Source of the DNA: Scenedesmus sp. ARA3
Lineage: Eukaryota; Chlorophyta; Chlorophyceae; Sphaeropleales; Scenedesmaceae
Length of the DNA: 64,000 bases
Direction: 5' to 3'
Assembly: GCA_004335835.1 (NCBI GenBank)
Contig: RWJK01000386.1
Location: forward strand, 1-64,000
The notes below the pieces were generated by a model. It ran no database searches, was not told the origin of the DNA, and saw only the letters and a program-made list of their open reading frames with translations. The position numbers and the translations under genes were made by a program. Numbering within the stretch: position 1 is the first letter of the stretch; each line of letters begins with the position of its first letter. Positions 45,619 through 57,101 of this stretch are shown here, piece by piece.

Positions 45619-48600
45619 CTAGCGCTCCTGGTAATGCCTCCTGCTGCTGATGCGTGCGTCCAAGCTCATGCCGCCACCCGCCAAGCTGCCAAACACCTCC
45701 GCAGCCGCCGCAGATTTGAACGCGTCCTCTGCTTTAGCTGCTGCTGCCTTGGCCAGCAGGCCAGCCACGCCCTTCTGGTCATCTGCCTCAGCAGCACGCG
45801 CCTGAGCAACAAGCAGCAGCCACAAGCAGCAACAAGCAACAGGTGTTTCAAAAAGAGACAGACGACAGGGCAACACACAGCGCCGCCGCAGGGCGCCAGG
45901 CATGTGACTGGGGCAGGCAGAACGCTGCCGTGTCCGTGCTGAGACCATGCAGCACACTGCGCATTGTACACAGGTGCATGGGTGCAAGCTGCCTAGATGA
46001 ACATGTCGGCTGGGTCAGCAGCAACCTCAAGCAGGAGCAGGCAGCAGCATCCATGCCCACACACATCAAGCTGGCAGACATGACACATGCACTACATCAG
46101 GGCAACACACAGAGGTGGAAGCTAGCATGCATGCTTGACATGTTAACGCAAACCTTTGTTCACCGCACTACCAATGCGTACTCAACCCTGCTGAATCAAA
46201 AGGTTTAGGGTTTAGGTTTCCCAGGCAGAACACCCCACCCCACCTGATGCAGCCGCTCCTGGCGCTGCCTGTCATGCTCCGCAGCGTCTCCCATCATCGC
46301 AGCCAGCCGCGCAGCCTTCTCCTCAGCACTCAGCTTGCCAGGCTTGTACTCGGCTCGCTGCCGCCGCTGCGCTGACGCAGCAGCAGCCGTAGCAGCCTCA
46401 GCGTCCCGCGCTGCAGCAGCCTCTGCCAGTCGCTGCCGCGTGGCGGCTGCGCGCGCTGCTGCATCTGCGGCCTGCTGCTCTGGGTTCAGCGGCGCGTGCC
46501 TGGGCCCGGCCGCGAGCTTCAGGCCGTAGCGGCTGTCAGCAGCTGCTGCGTCGCCCCCCGCTGTTGCTGCTGCTGCTGCTGCTGCACCTTTGCCGGGCTC
46601 ATGGTGATGGGACTCGTGGTGATGCTGATGGCTGCTGCTGCTGTGGTGTCGGCCGGCGTCCCTGTCGCCATTGCCGCGGTCCCTGCTGCCGCTACCGTGC
46701 TGCTGGCTGCTGCGGCGCTGCTCGTGCTCCCGCTGCTCACTCTGCTGCTGCTGCTGCTGCTCCTGCGGGTGCCGTTGGGACCTGCCCCTGCTCCTGCTCC
46801 TGCTCCTGCTGCGGCTGCGCTCGTGCCTGCTGCTGCGGTAGTCGCCCCTGTCCCGTCCGCTGCGGTCTCCCCAGCCTGGTGGGCTCCTGCCCCTGCTGCT
46901 GCCCCCGCCAGCATGCCCGCTGTCATAACGCCTGCTGTCCCGCGCATGCGGGGCCTGCATTGCTGCTGCTGCTGCTGCTGCTGGCCTGCTGGGTGGGCTC
47001 CTGCCCCTGCTGCTGCCCCCGCCAGCATGCCCGCTGTCATGATGCCTGCTGTCCCGGGCATGCGGGGCCTGCATTGCTGCTGCTGCTGCTGCTGGCCTGC
47101 TGGGTGGGCTCCTGCCCCTGCTGCTGCCACCACCAGCATACCCGCTGTCGTGATGCCTGCCGTCCCTGGCTGGCGGCGGCGGCATTGCTGCTGCTGCTGC
47201 TGGCCTGTGCCTGGGTGGGCTGGCTGAGCGAGACCGTGATTGAGAATGTGACCTGCTGCGCTTGCGGTCCTTCTTGTCTCTTTTCTCCTTCTTTTCCTTT
47301 TTATCTTTCTTGTCTTTCTTGTGCTTGTGGCCGCGCACCTTCTCGACCTGCGGCAAGCAGCGGCAGCAGGGCGCCACGTGCAAGGTCACACACAACGCAG
47401 GATACACCAACAACACCACCATCCTGCTTAGCGTTCACAACCGCCCTGTCCCTCTGCACAGCTTCCTTGCATGCTGCTGCAATCTCAGTCGTGTACACTG
47501 ACAGCTGCCGCTGGGCCCACCCTGATCTGTGAGCTCTTCATCTGCTGTCCTGTTCTGTCATTTAAAGCCTCTCCTGTACGCAGCAGCCTCAGCCACGCCT
47601 TCATGGAAGAGCTCAGCAGCATAATGCTTTACAAGCACTGCCATCTGCTCTGCACCACCCACTGCAAATCCTCATGCACAGCTGCCATCCTAGCATCTCA
47701 CACAAACACGCCATGCATCATTTCACATGGACACTGTGCTTTGCAAGGTGTTTTCCTGCAAACTCCGTATACATACATAACATACATAACACACTCGCAC
47801 GCCCACCTCCTTCAGGATCTGCTGCATCTTCACGGGGTTCTCCCGCACACGCTTTAGCGCATCCTGTTCCTGCTTCTTGATCGCCAGCAGCGGGTCATTA
47901 TTCAAACGGGCCCATGCCTCGTTCTGGCTTGCAGGAGTGGCAGCAGCCAGCAGGCTCGGCAGTGCAGCAGCACGCTCCGCGCGAGACAGATGCTCGTCTG
48001 GCGCCGGCTGCTTGCCCATGAGCGGCTGCTCTGCCTGCTGCTGCTGCTGCGCGCCGGCGGCGGCTGCTGCCTTGGCTGCAAGGCTGCCTGCGTACATCCA
48101 ATCCAGGCGGGTGTCTTTCCTGCAAGCAACGAGCACCAGGAGAGTTAACACAGTAGTGGCGGTGTGGCCAAGTAGCAACGGCTCGCTCTTGAGTCCCCAC
48201 TGCTAATGCTAATGCTGCCCAGCCGGGCCCGCACACGTAGTTTGAAGCTGCTGCTGGTGCAGCCTGCAGCCAGGGAATGCTGGTGCAGCCACAAGCACCT
48301 GAACCTGACCTTCAATAGTGACACACACGCGTTGTGCAGCTGGCAGCTGGCATGCAGATCTATCATGGACTGTTGACACAACATCAAAAGACGTTGCACC
48401 TGCCAAGCACAGGATATGACAACGGGTGTCGCTTGCTTGTAGCCCTGCCTCCTCCGCCATCTGCACTATAACAGCAGCAGAGTACTGGCCACGTGCAGCT
48501 GGCAGCTGGCGTGCAGCCATTGCAGCGGCTAGTGAGACAGCCAGCGCCTGGTAAGCGCTGTTACAAGCACATGATCTATCTTCTCACTTGTAGCCAGCCT

Positions 48601-49043
48601 CCTCAGCCATCTGAGTGAACTCTGCATTCTTCCTCTCATCTTCATACTGCTTGCGCAGCTCCTCAAGCTTCCGCTGCTCTGCTTCCGCCTGCTGCTCTCG
48701 CTTCCATACCTCCTCCAGGTTTTGCATGCGCCCTGCATATTTGCATCGCAAGGTTCAGCTTGCAGGAAACTGTTGAGGACGAGGCGAACACGTTGACAAG
48801 GCACCAGCTTTTAAAGTAGGGGAGGAGCACGCAGCCGCTGTGGCATGCGTATGCAGCGCTAGCAGAAGCAAGGCGTGCTGTGAAGCAAGTGCTGCTCGTG
48901 TGCAGCACCACAGGAAGTAAAGCATGTCGATAGTCAGACACAAGGGCTATACAACATGCCTGTTTGATCTGTATGAGTTTGAACAAAGTACCTGGATGCC
49001 ATGTTTTCTTGTTGAGGAATGCTAGGGGCGCGCCACCTCCCAT
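45619..49043 (-). CDS. CWC25: pre-mRNA splicing factor CWC25 homolog (598 aa, five exons)
   Basis: Exons on the minus strand: 49043-48992, 48732-48588, 48119-47807, 47347-46244 and 45801-45619. All introns are GT-AG and the frame closes. The N-terminus is the family hallmark: MGGGAPLAFLNKKTWHPG, then MQNLEEVWKREQQAEAEQRK, AEFTQMAEEAGYK and TRLDWMYAG. Next come NNDPLLAIKKQEQ and NPVKMQQILKE. CWC25 joins the activated spliceosome for the first transesterification step and inserts its N-terminus near the branch site. Exon 4 is a Lys-rich then Arg/Ser-rich low-complexity region with a repeated GGGSSRGRSPP unit. It ends with YGLKLAAGPRHAPLN and KLSAEEKAARLAAMMGDA, the conserved C-terminal block, and exon 5 supplies a basic tail ending SSRRHYQER. 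The protein is longer than animal homologs because of the RS-like insert. It is head-to-head with the bZIP gene. Intron 2 carries a decayed copy of the exon 2 end. Confidence 0.93.
46880..47175 (-). repeat. threefold coding repeat in the RS-like region of CWC25
   Basis: About 100-bp units encode GGGSSRGRSPPSRP, a poly-Ala run and MQAPHARDSRHHDSGHA, three times with alanine-run length differences. The first unit is partly diverged (DGRHHDSGYA). Confidence 0.88.
48339..48517 (-). repeat. decayed copy of the CWC25 exon-2 end plus flanking duplication in intron 2
   Basis: In minus orientation a copy reads QMAEEAGLQ at about 48440-48470, matching the real QMAEEAGYK at the exon end (48588) but with GCAAGC where the donor GTGAG should be. 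Another element, CAGCTGGCAGCTGGC, is duplicated at 48339 and 48495, which shows that the unit spans intron sequence too. Confidence 0.7.
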
Positions 49044-49686
49044 GCTGCCCTCCCTGTGAAGTCAGCTGCGGTTGGGCTGGCTCGAAGCGATCAACACCCC
49101 TGATAACACCTACAGGATAAGCCACAAACAGCCAAATGCCACCTGTACAGGGCTGTTTGGAAGGGTGCAGCTGCAGCAACAGCCTGATGTGTAGCAGAAG
49201 GTTAACAGCTCATGCAGCAACAGCAAAGCACACAATCCCGCTCTTGTACATTGGCAGGTCAAGACGTACGGGCATATTATGCGAATGTCTGTAAACCCCA
49301 CCGGACCAGAGCATTATGTGACACAGTGCGTCGTCCTTACTGCCATGCGGCACCAGTAATCTGGGTAACCCGATCTTGAAATCTCATGTCTGCTTGTTCA
49401 CTGTGTGTCTTGTCGGTAATGAAAAGGTGGTCGCTCCTGCCCAGACGTGACACTGTCACCGGCCACCACTAATCTGGTCGCGTGTGTCCTGTACATGACC
49501 GCGCTTAGCTCAAACTCTGTTGTCCGATAGCCCTATTCAGCCCACTGCATCACAAAACACCTACAACAGGCTTCGCAACAACGGCTGCGTCACGCCATTA
49601 GTCATACTTGAGCTCAGGCTCTGCATGCGCATGAGGGGCACTCAGCCCTAGTGCGGTGAAGTCTGCAGGGACTGTGGCAACAACCA
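49044..49686. promoter_or_regulatory. shared divergent 5' region of the CWC25 and bZIP genes
   Basis: 643 bp separate the two start codons on opposite strands. No specific box can be named. Confidence 0.5.
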
Positions 49687-51964
49687 ATGAGTGCACACCT
49701 GCCAGAGCAGCAGCTGCAGCTGCATGCACAGCAGGCAGGGCCAGTAGTGACACAGGCAGTAGCACCCCATGGCGACCACTTTGCTGCAGCTCTCATGGGA
49801 TTAGCGGCATCGGCATTTGGTCAGGCAGGCAGTGTCCGCACACACCCTTGGGTGGCTCCACTCAAAGTCGAGCCCAGTGTGCAGCAGCACTCTTTGATCA
49901 ATGACCAGCAGCAGCAGCTGTCAGGCAACTGGGCAGTGGCAGCAGCAGCAGCTATCGCAGCCAATGGCAGGTGAGATGTCATCTTCGATTGAAGCTGTGC
50001 TGGCGTCTTTGTGTTCCATGCTTGGTGCTTGTCGGGATCTGTGCCATAGCAGCTCCTCAAGCGCATGTTGCAGCCTGCAACCTGTGCAACCCACACAGCC
50101 ACATGCGCCGGCAACTGCTCAGTGTATCTCAGCATCTGCGCACAAACATACCAGTATCAAGTGTTGTATCGCCTGCTGTAGGTGTTATCTGGCATCGGTG
50201 GCACATCTTGTTTGGGACAACTAGCTGACACACCTCCACCTGTGCTTGCACATCCTGCTTGCTTCAATCTGCTCTTTTGCGTTTGATCTCCGCCTGCTTT
50301 CGTTTGCTAACCCTATCACCCCGTTTGCAGCACTGCGGATCAACCGCCTCCAGCAGCAGCAGCAGCAGCAGCGCCACAGCCGCCGCAGCTGCCTGTGCGC
50401 CGCAACAGGCGCAAGCCGCTCACTACCACCAGCACCAGCGGCATCGAAACCGCCAGCAGCTACGCGGCACCCCTTCCGCGGCAGCAGCCAGCTGCCAACA
50501 GCAACAGCAATGGCAATGTCGTGCTGAGTCACCATGCAGCAGCAGGGGCAGCAGCTGATGCTGAAGCGAGTGGATTTGCTGAGGCTGACATGGTAGATGC
50601 AGGGGACCCAGCCGATCCAGACTTTGACTTGTATGGCGCAGATATAACAGCAGCAGCAGACGGCAGGCGGGGCAGGGGTAGGGGCCGAGGGCGCGGCGGC
50701 AGGCGCGGCGGGCGCGGCACTGGCAGCGCTGCTCCCTCAGCACGCAGGAAGCCTCCCGCAGCAGCAGCAGCAGCAGCAGCAGCAGTGCCTGCTCCAGCAG
50801 TGGCGGCAGCAGCAGCAGCAGCAGCAGCAGCGGCGGCAGCATCAGCAGCAGAGGCCGCTGCGGCAGCGGCTGCGTACAGTGGCGATGCCATGAGTGACGG
50901 CACTGCAGGCTCGCTGTGTGGCACGGCAGGTGGCAGTGGCAGCGGCGGCTATGGAGACTTCTCAGGGCTGGGCCTGGGGCTGGACGATGCTGCTGCTGCT
51001 GCCGCTGCTGCTGCCAGCCGCAGCAAGCAGGACCGGCTGAAGGAGAAGAATCGCCTGGCGCAGCGGCGCTTCCGGGCGCGGCAGAAGACAATGCTTGAGC
51101 AGATGCAGGTCCGCATGGACGACCTGGCGAAGCAGGTGGGTGCGCAAGTGTAAAGCGGCTCTTTGGCTGCTTGTGTTCTTAGAGGCGCGTGCTAGCTGCC
51201 ATTGAGGAAAGCAGATGCAGGTCCGCATGGATGACCTGGCGAAGCAGGTGGGTGCGGGAGTTAAGTTTGTGGTTGGTTTGGTACAGCGACGCGCACGGCT
51301 GTGGGTGGTTTGGTACAGCGACGCGTACGGCTGTTTGTGTTGTTTGAGGCGCGTACTGGGTGCCACCCTTGAGGTGAGATAGCCTGCACGCGTGATACTG
51401 ATCATGCTGTGCAGACTCAGTCAGCATGACGTACGGTTTGTGAAAACGCACGCATGGGCGCTCTGGGCGGTGATTGACGCTTGCTGTGCTTGTGTTGTAA
51501 CCGCACTACCTTTCTCTGACCTTCAGTCTCGTTGCATGGCCTATTGCCATGGCATTTTTTCGCTATGTATCTACTGTTGAATGCTGTGTGCACACAACTG
51601 GCTGCAGGTGGAGCAGGGCACTGTGGACTTATCCTCTCTGCGGAAGGAGAACGTGCTGCTGCGCAACATTGTGCAGGACCAGCAGAAAGCGCTGCTCGCC
51701 GCAGTTGCGCAGCAGCAGGAGCAGGGCGAGGCGCTTGACACGCAGGACCCTGACCAGCAGCAGCAACAGCAGCAGCAGAACGATGCTGCCGGCATGCCTG
51801 TTGGCACTGCTAAGCAGCTGCAGCAGCTGCAGGAGCTGTACCAGGCTCAGATCAGGCTAGATGAGGAGCAGCAGGCTGCAGCGGCAGCTGTGGCAGCAGC
51901 AGGTGCTGGAAGGGTAGCTGCAGCAGCGGCAGCGCTTCCTGTGCAGCAGTGGATGCTCTGCTGA
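49687..51964 (+). CDS. bZIP transcription factor (481 aa, three exons)
   Basis: Exons are 49687-49970, 50331-51135 and 51608-51964. Junction phases are 2 and 0, and the frame closes with stop TGA. The N-terminal exon is Gln/Ala/His-rich. Exon 2 has an acidic patch (DPADPDFDLYGADI), an Arg/Gly-rich run (RRGRGRGRGRGGRRGG), poly-Ala, a Gly-rich stretch and then the basic region KEKNRLAQRRFRARQK, which fits N-x7-R/K of bZIP proteins. The zipper starts MLEQMQVRMDDLAKQ and continues in exon 3 with VDLSSLRKENVLLRNIV, so the intron interrupts the zipper in phase 0. A Gln-rich coil (QLQQLQELYQAQIRLDEEQQ) and Ala-rich tail end the protein. It should bind DNA as a dimer in the nucleus; its target and class within the family are not clear. 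A near-perfect copy of the exon 2 end lies in intron 2 and could act as an optional exon. Confidence 0.9.
51212..51247 (+). repeat. in-frame 36-nt copy of the bZIP exon-2 end, possible cassette exon
   Basis: It is preceded by AG and followed by GTGGGTGCGG. It differs from the genuine 51100-51135 by one silent base (GAC to GAT) and encodes the same QMQVRMDDLAKQ. Inclusion would keep phase 0. The surrounding unit (TTGTGTT, GAGGCGCGT) is also duplicated up to about 51372, and TGGTTTGGTACAGCGACGCG occurs twice near 51270-51330. Confidence 0.85.
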
Positions 51965-53025
51965 GGGGTTGATGTGGCTGCGGCTGTTCTGGCGTTTGAG
52001 TCGAGTTGAGTCAGGCTCTCAGGGGTATGCCGGTGTGTGGTGCTGGCTTGATTGTGTGTTTACTACAAAAAGAAGACCTGGGGATGGCGTTTACCAGCCA
52101 CAGCAATGCAAAAGCATCAGGCGCAAGAGTTCAATTTGTTGCAAGCATATTGATCATGTACAGATTCAGGATCACTGCTCTGTACAGTGGGCATGTGACA
52201 GTGAACATGGTGTGTGCTGACACGTGCTTGGGGACGTCCTGTGGCTGATGATTTTGGCACAATTTGGGCAGCATTGATCTGTATCACCAGCAACGTATGA
52301 CAGCTGTGTGTTTTGCATTACCCCTGTTGGTCTGCTCAGCATATACCGCTGTTGTCGACAGCACGCTGCAGGTTGGTGGGGTGAGCAGGGCGCCTCTCGT
52401 ATGCACTGTGCCTGGCCTTAGTCTGTCTACTACCTGTGTTGCGGTGTAGCGGTGTATTCAAACTGACAGCTGTGGCACTCGATGACCTGCATGCCTGTGG
52501 CTGCAGGCGATGTGCAGCGCATGTGAGCATGCATAATTTGCAAGCAGGCATGGTGGTGAGTGTGGTGCACAGCAGGAGCATGCTCCTGGTGCTCGTGCAC
52601 AAGCTCACCTGTTCTGGCGTGGTGCTCAAGTGCCAGTTCGATCTTGCAATTGCGCCGCGCATTTGCGCCAGCATCTCTGCTGGTCTGTAGCAAGCCCAGA
52701 TAAGCCGAAGAGGTTTCCTGGCGGTGGATTTTGCGCAAGTTGCACAGCTCTAGTGCTTACTACTGACAGGTCGGACCCAAGGCAGCAACAGGGATTCTGA
52801 GCGCCACAAGGTTGCTCTGGTGACCGCAGGTGGTTGCACTGTGCTGTTGACAGCGAGACTGCAATTTGCATGTAAGCATCTGTGTTGCCATGGGCTGGTG
52901 TGGCAGCGTTGGATTCAATGGACGTTGAAAAACCTGTGTCATCATCTGGTAACAGTATGTGAGCAGCAGCTGCTGGCAGGGCTGCGTCATGACGCAGTCC
53001 TGGCAGGACCGATGAGACGTGTAAA

Positions 53026-53085
53026 TAGGACGATTTTAAGCATGGTAATAGCATAACTGCGCACCTTCAAGCAATGCTGTGTCCT
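53026..53085 (-). repeat. dispersed repeat, copy D (inverted)
   Basis: Read on the minus strand it gives CAGCATTGCTTGAAGGTGCG, then CAGTTATGCTATTACCATGC and ATCGTCCTATTTACA, matching copy A at 7.9 kb almost base for base. Confidence 0.85.
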
Positions 53086-53416
53086 GCAGTCCGTGTCCTG
53101 ACAGCCTGGCGGCTCAACACTAGGAGTGTCTGAACTGCACCTGGTGCCGATATATCAACGCATGCGCAGTGCATCGCAACAGCGTGATTGTACTGCACGT
53201 AAAGATACATTGCCCTGGGCAACGGCGTTCTCTTTTCACAATTGTGTATATGATCCCACTACCCATGTCACACTACGAGCCTGCCTAGCCTACAGCAAAA
53301 TGCCAAACCAAGTAACGCAGCTCGGCAACCTGCACACCGTTATGCAGCTTGTCAAGCCGCTGCTGCTTTCACAACATCAGCGCGTGCAATCAGCAGCAGG
53401 TGCTGCCCAAGCAGCA

Positions 53417-53475
53417 GTACAGCGCTGTACAGCGCTAGTAGTGGTACAGCGCTACTAGTGGTACAGCGCTGTCAG
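53417..53475. repeat. short tandem repeat of TGGTACAGCGCT
   Basis: Four copies of GTACAGCGCT, two of them within a TAGTGGTACAGCGCT unit. The embedded AGCGCT palindromes could pair. Confidence 0.8.
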
Positions 53476-53856
53476 TAGTAGCTCCCAACAGTACCGTTGC
53501 TGTTACAGCATGCTTTGTGTGGTACAGTTACACCCACAGTGCAACCTTGGACATGCGTGCAGCATGTGTGAAGCAGAGTGTGGTCAGCAGCTGCCTATAC
53601 GGCAGGGCTCCTTATTGCGCATGTCAGCGCTGGTAGCGCTGTGGGTATGTATCTGGTGGCGCATGCAAGGCAACACCAAACTCAGGTGGCGTGCGTGTGC
53701 GTACTTTCACAAAATCCAACCATTGACAGCCTGGAGATGCAGGTACATATGTACATCTGCCCGACCACACAAGTATGATTTACATTCTTCTTCTACCTGG
53801 TAAAACACATTGTAGCCTGCTATACAGCTGATGCATTTGCTGAATGCGGACAGAAT

Positions 53857-56276
53857 CTACACACCATACTTCAGCAGGAACTTCACTTCCTCATCCACAG
53901 CCTGCTGGAACCAGGGTGCATTGTAGATGTCAAAGTGGCCGCAGTCAAACGTGGCCAGGGTAGCGTTGACCGCCTTGCGCTGTGCAGCCTGTGCTGCTGC
54001 ATAAGGGCACAGCCCATCCTTCTTGGCTGCAAGCATTTGGCATTGCGAGAAAGAGGCGTGGGCAGCTCATCAGTAATTTTGTCAAAGCAGACAAGCAGCA
54101 GCAGGGCTGGGGTCCTCAGGCAGGCGGCAAGCAGGGTGAGCTGTGCGGCCGGCAGTGCGGCACTGACGTGTGTACCGCTGGTGCAAGCGCAGCTGGCCAT
54201 CCGGCCTCAAAAGCGCAGCACATACTGCTGTATTACTGGAAGTCCTGGCACTGCATATGAGGGTGTTGCAGATGGCCAAACTCTTGCTGCGGTGAGCTGG
54301 GGTTAGGCCACACTCCCAGCTGCCAATGCTGCAAGCATGCCCGGCTGTACCACAGCACAAACAGGTTCAGCATCCCACCTGCCACGATCAGGATGGGTGC
54401 TGTGGCTGCATGAATGCGATCAATTGGGCTGTAGGTGCCCATAGCAGGGTCTGATGCCAGACATGCCCGCGTCACAAACTTGCGCCACGACGCACTCTGC
54501 GCAGCAGCAGGTGCGCAGTCAATGCGGGTTTGTTGGTGTTAGCAACATGGCTGTGGGGGTTGTACATGGCATTGTCAGTGCCACACCCGCACAACTGCAA
54601 GTTATCCGGCAGCAATGCAGCCCTCCAACTGCCAAAGGAGCTGCTGCTGCATGTGTGAGATCAAGCTGCAACCAGCTTTGCTGATCATGCTCGTTATATA
54701 AGCCACAGCTGAGCATGCATGAGTGCATGCGTGCAGGGCGCTGCTGGAAACATGAATGCCTCACGTTGCGTAGCAGCTGACATCATTCAGAAAAGACGAC
54801 GCACAGCCACGTAAGGCGCTGTGACACACGTGCCGGTTATGACACAGCATACAGCGCCCCATGCTTGTGTAGCAGCTCACCTGAGCAGGGCTGCCGCTGC
54901 TGTTTGCAATGCTGAGGCCTTTGTACTGCAGGTATGCAGCCAGCTCTGTATCATGCAGCTGCATGATGGCCAGACTGCCTGTAGGTCCAGCCTGCAGCAG
55001 CAATGCCCAGGCAACCAAGCATCAGGCAGAAGTACAGAACATGATGATGATGAGGCAGAAGTACAGCAGACAACTGAGAGGCATGCCTGTGGATTGTGAG
55101 GGCCTGTGCACACATGTAAAGAGCATTGCATTTGGATACAATGATGCATCATGCAGCTGCATTATGTCCAGGCTGCCAGTAGGGCCAGCCTGCAGCAGCA
55201 TGGCAGGCGGCAAAGTACCAGGCAGACGTGCAGCAGATGAAACGGCCGTGTGGTTACTCGCGTGTGGTGCAGGACTTCAACGTGCACATAATGACGAGCA
55301 ATTGCATATGAATGTGTGCAAGCACGCTGGCAACAATCTGACAGGGCGGCTCAATCAACACATCCAGATGTAAAAGTAAAGGCGTGTGCGCATGCAGCTC
55401 CCTATGATGCTAAAGGTACCTTCAGCTGTGCAGAGGCGAGGCTGCTGGCACGCAGGCATGTTTGCAGGTTTGTCTGCAGTCAGGTTGTGTGTATTGCTGG
55501 GGCTCTACGTGCGCATGCACGAAACTGCTGGAACTTGAGGCAGCAGGCCAGCCACATCTTGACACACCGCACGCAATCCCAGCGCGTCAATACTGCTGCC
55601 GTACCCAGCAGCCTCTACTTACTCGAGATACCTGCTGCCTTCAGTTCACCAAACTGCGAACTGTGACAGTCACCAAACAACACATCCCCACTGTCTGCCA
55701 GCCCTGCCAATGCTTGCCACACTCACCATGTAGTAGGATAGGAATGAGTTCTTACAATAGAACTCTCAGGCCCATACCAAGCCTGCCCTTGTCCTTCTCT
55801 AATTTACGCGCGGAAGAGCATAGGCTCAAGCAGGCTCGCCTGCTTCTGTTGCGTAGGACGTGTAACTTGTAACTTGCCGCACTCACCAGTGGCACATAGA
55901 GGTAGGGGCCATTCTTCTTCTCTGCTGCCCTGTCAGCCAAGCTGGCGGCTCCTAGCACGCTGTTGCCCAGCATACCCCTGTTCAGCAAGTTGAGGGAGCT
56001 GGCAAGCCTGCTGTCGAGGTGCGGCACCTGCATTTGTGATCATGCAAAGATATGTGTATAAGTAAGTGATGACAGGCAGCACCAGGGTTGGTTGGTGGCC
56101 AGCCTGCTGTCGAGGTGCGGCACCTGCAGTGACAAAGATGTGAATAAGATGTGTTACTAGTAAATGACTACATGCACCATCAGGGTTGGTTGCGGCGATC
56201 ATGTTGATGGCTGGTATGAGGGGTCAGCATGCAAGGCTGGCAATGATTGCTGACCTTGGGTATGGCAGCAATGTTC

Positions 56277-56320
<44 letters not shown>

Positions 56321-57101
56321 TCCTAGCCCGTCCCTGCTGCCTGTCTGCCACTGCTCCTGATACGATCCCATGACTTGTGGCCAGCATGCCAGGCAGTGCG
56401 GCGTGCATTTGACAGTAAGCAGCCACAAGCTGCTGCTGTACTATGGCTGCCTGATGCCTGACAAATGAATGAAATGCAGCACTGCATACCAGCATTGCTG
56501 CCGCTCCCAGCCAGCGCACCTGGGACACCACTGCCTTGACTTGGCTGCCCAGCTTGGCAGCAATTGTAACAACATGGCCGCCGCCAAATGACGTGCCCCA
56601 CAAGCTGAGCCGCGCTGCATCAACGCTGCTGCTGAGCTGCGTCTGCACAAACGTCACTGCCGACAGCCAATCCTCCACCTGCTTTGGTGGAGCAATCCAG
56701 CGGCGTGGCTCGCCCTCCGAGTCGCCCCAGAACCTGTAGTCAAAACTGAAGACCGCAAAACCGCTGTTGACAAACTGCACTGCGTAGTGGTGCAGGTGTG
56801 ACTTGTCACCGCCGAGGCCATGGCCCATGACAATCACTGGGGGCCTGCTGCTGCCTGCTGCTGCCTTTGGGATGTAGAGCCATCCCGTGCACGTGATGTC
56901 TTGGCACGGGAACTGGTGCGTGTTTCGCGTGTAATTCTCGCTATCAATTACGATCTTAACAGAGGTGGCATTGGGTCCAGCCACTGGCCCGACCAGCACT
57001 TGCTGCGTCAGGTCAGCCACTCCAGACGGCAAGCTGCTGGTGCTATGTATAATTAAAAATGTCGTTAGGATCCATAGTGTGGTAATCAACCCTGCAGCCA
57101 T
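53857..57101 (-). CDS. secreted or endomembrane alpha/beta hydrolase (373 aa, five exons)
   Basis: Exons on the minus strand: 57101-56520, 56027-55887, 54991-54881, 54496-54379 and 54026-53857. All introns are GT-AG and the frame closes with stop TAG. The ATG at 57101 begins a classical signal peptide, MAAGLITTLWILTTFLIIHS. The frame is open upstream but has no ATG. Fold landmarks: PPVIVMGHGLGGDKSHL (oxyanion region), FSFDYRFWGDSEGEPR, nucleophile elbow LWGTSFGGGH with Ser in G-T-S-F-G, AVVSQVPHLDS, the PLAGPTGSLAIM linker, PILIVA then KKDGLCP with the likely catalytic Asp, and CGHFDIY with the catalytic His. The layout matches bacterial-type serine aminopeptidase/dienelactone-like hydrolases of about 300 residues; the substrate cannot be inferred. 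Two of its exon starts are duplicated with their acceptors in the upstream introns. A CAG run at 56279-56321 lies in intron 1. Confidence 0.9.
54945..55212 (-). repeat. second copy of the hydrolase exon-3 start with its acceptor
   Basis: In minus orientation the copy at about 55200-55135 reads CTGCTGCAG followed by codons for AGPTGSLDIMQLHDA; the real exon 3 (from 54991) encodes AGPTGSLAIMQLHDT. The copy soon diverges. AGGCAGAAGTACAG is also duplicated between them, near 55023 and 55050. Confidence 0.85.
56001..56192 (-). repeat. tandem duplication of the hydrolase exon-2 start with its acceptor
   Basis: Two units of about 95 bp share GCCTGCTGTCGAGGTGCGGC followed by ACCTGCA and, further on, CAGGGTTGGTTG. 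In minus orientation each is an acceptor followed by VPHLDSRLA; only the proximal copy (from 56027) continues as an exon. Confidence 0.88.

Larger units (their letters stand above)
51965..53856. other. intergenic, convergent flanks of bZIP and the alpha/beta hydrolase
   Basis: The 3' flank of the bZIP gene is T/G-rich. No further gene is seen. It holds the inverted dispersed-repeat copy D and a tandem repeat at 53417. Confidence 0.55.

Noticed and set aside
46200..46217. GGTTTAGGGTTTAGG, a telomere-like TTTAGGG sequence
   Set aside because: Only two units, inside intron 4 of CWC25. It is too short to be an interstitial telomere and may be chance or a telo-box-like motif.
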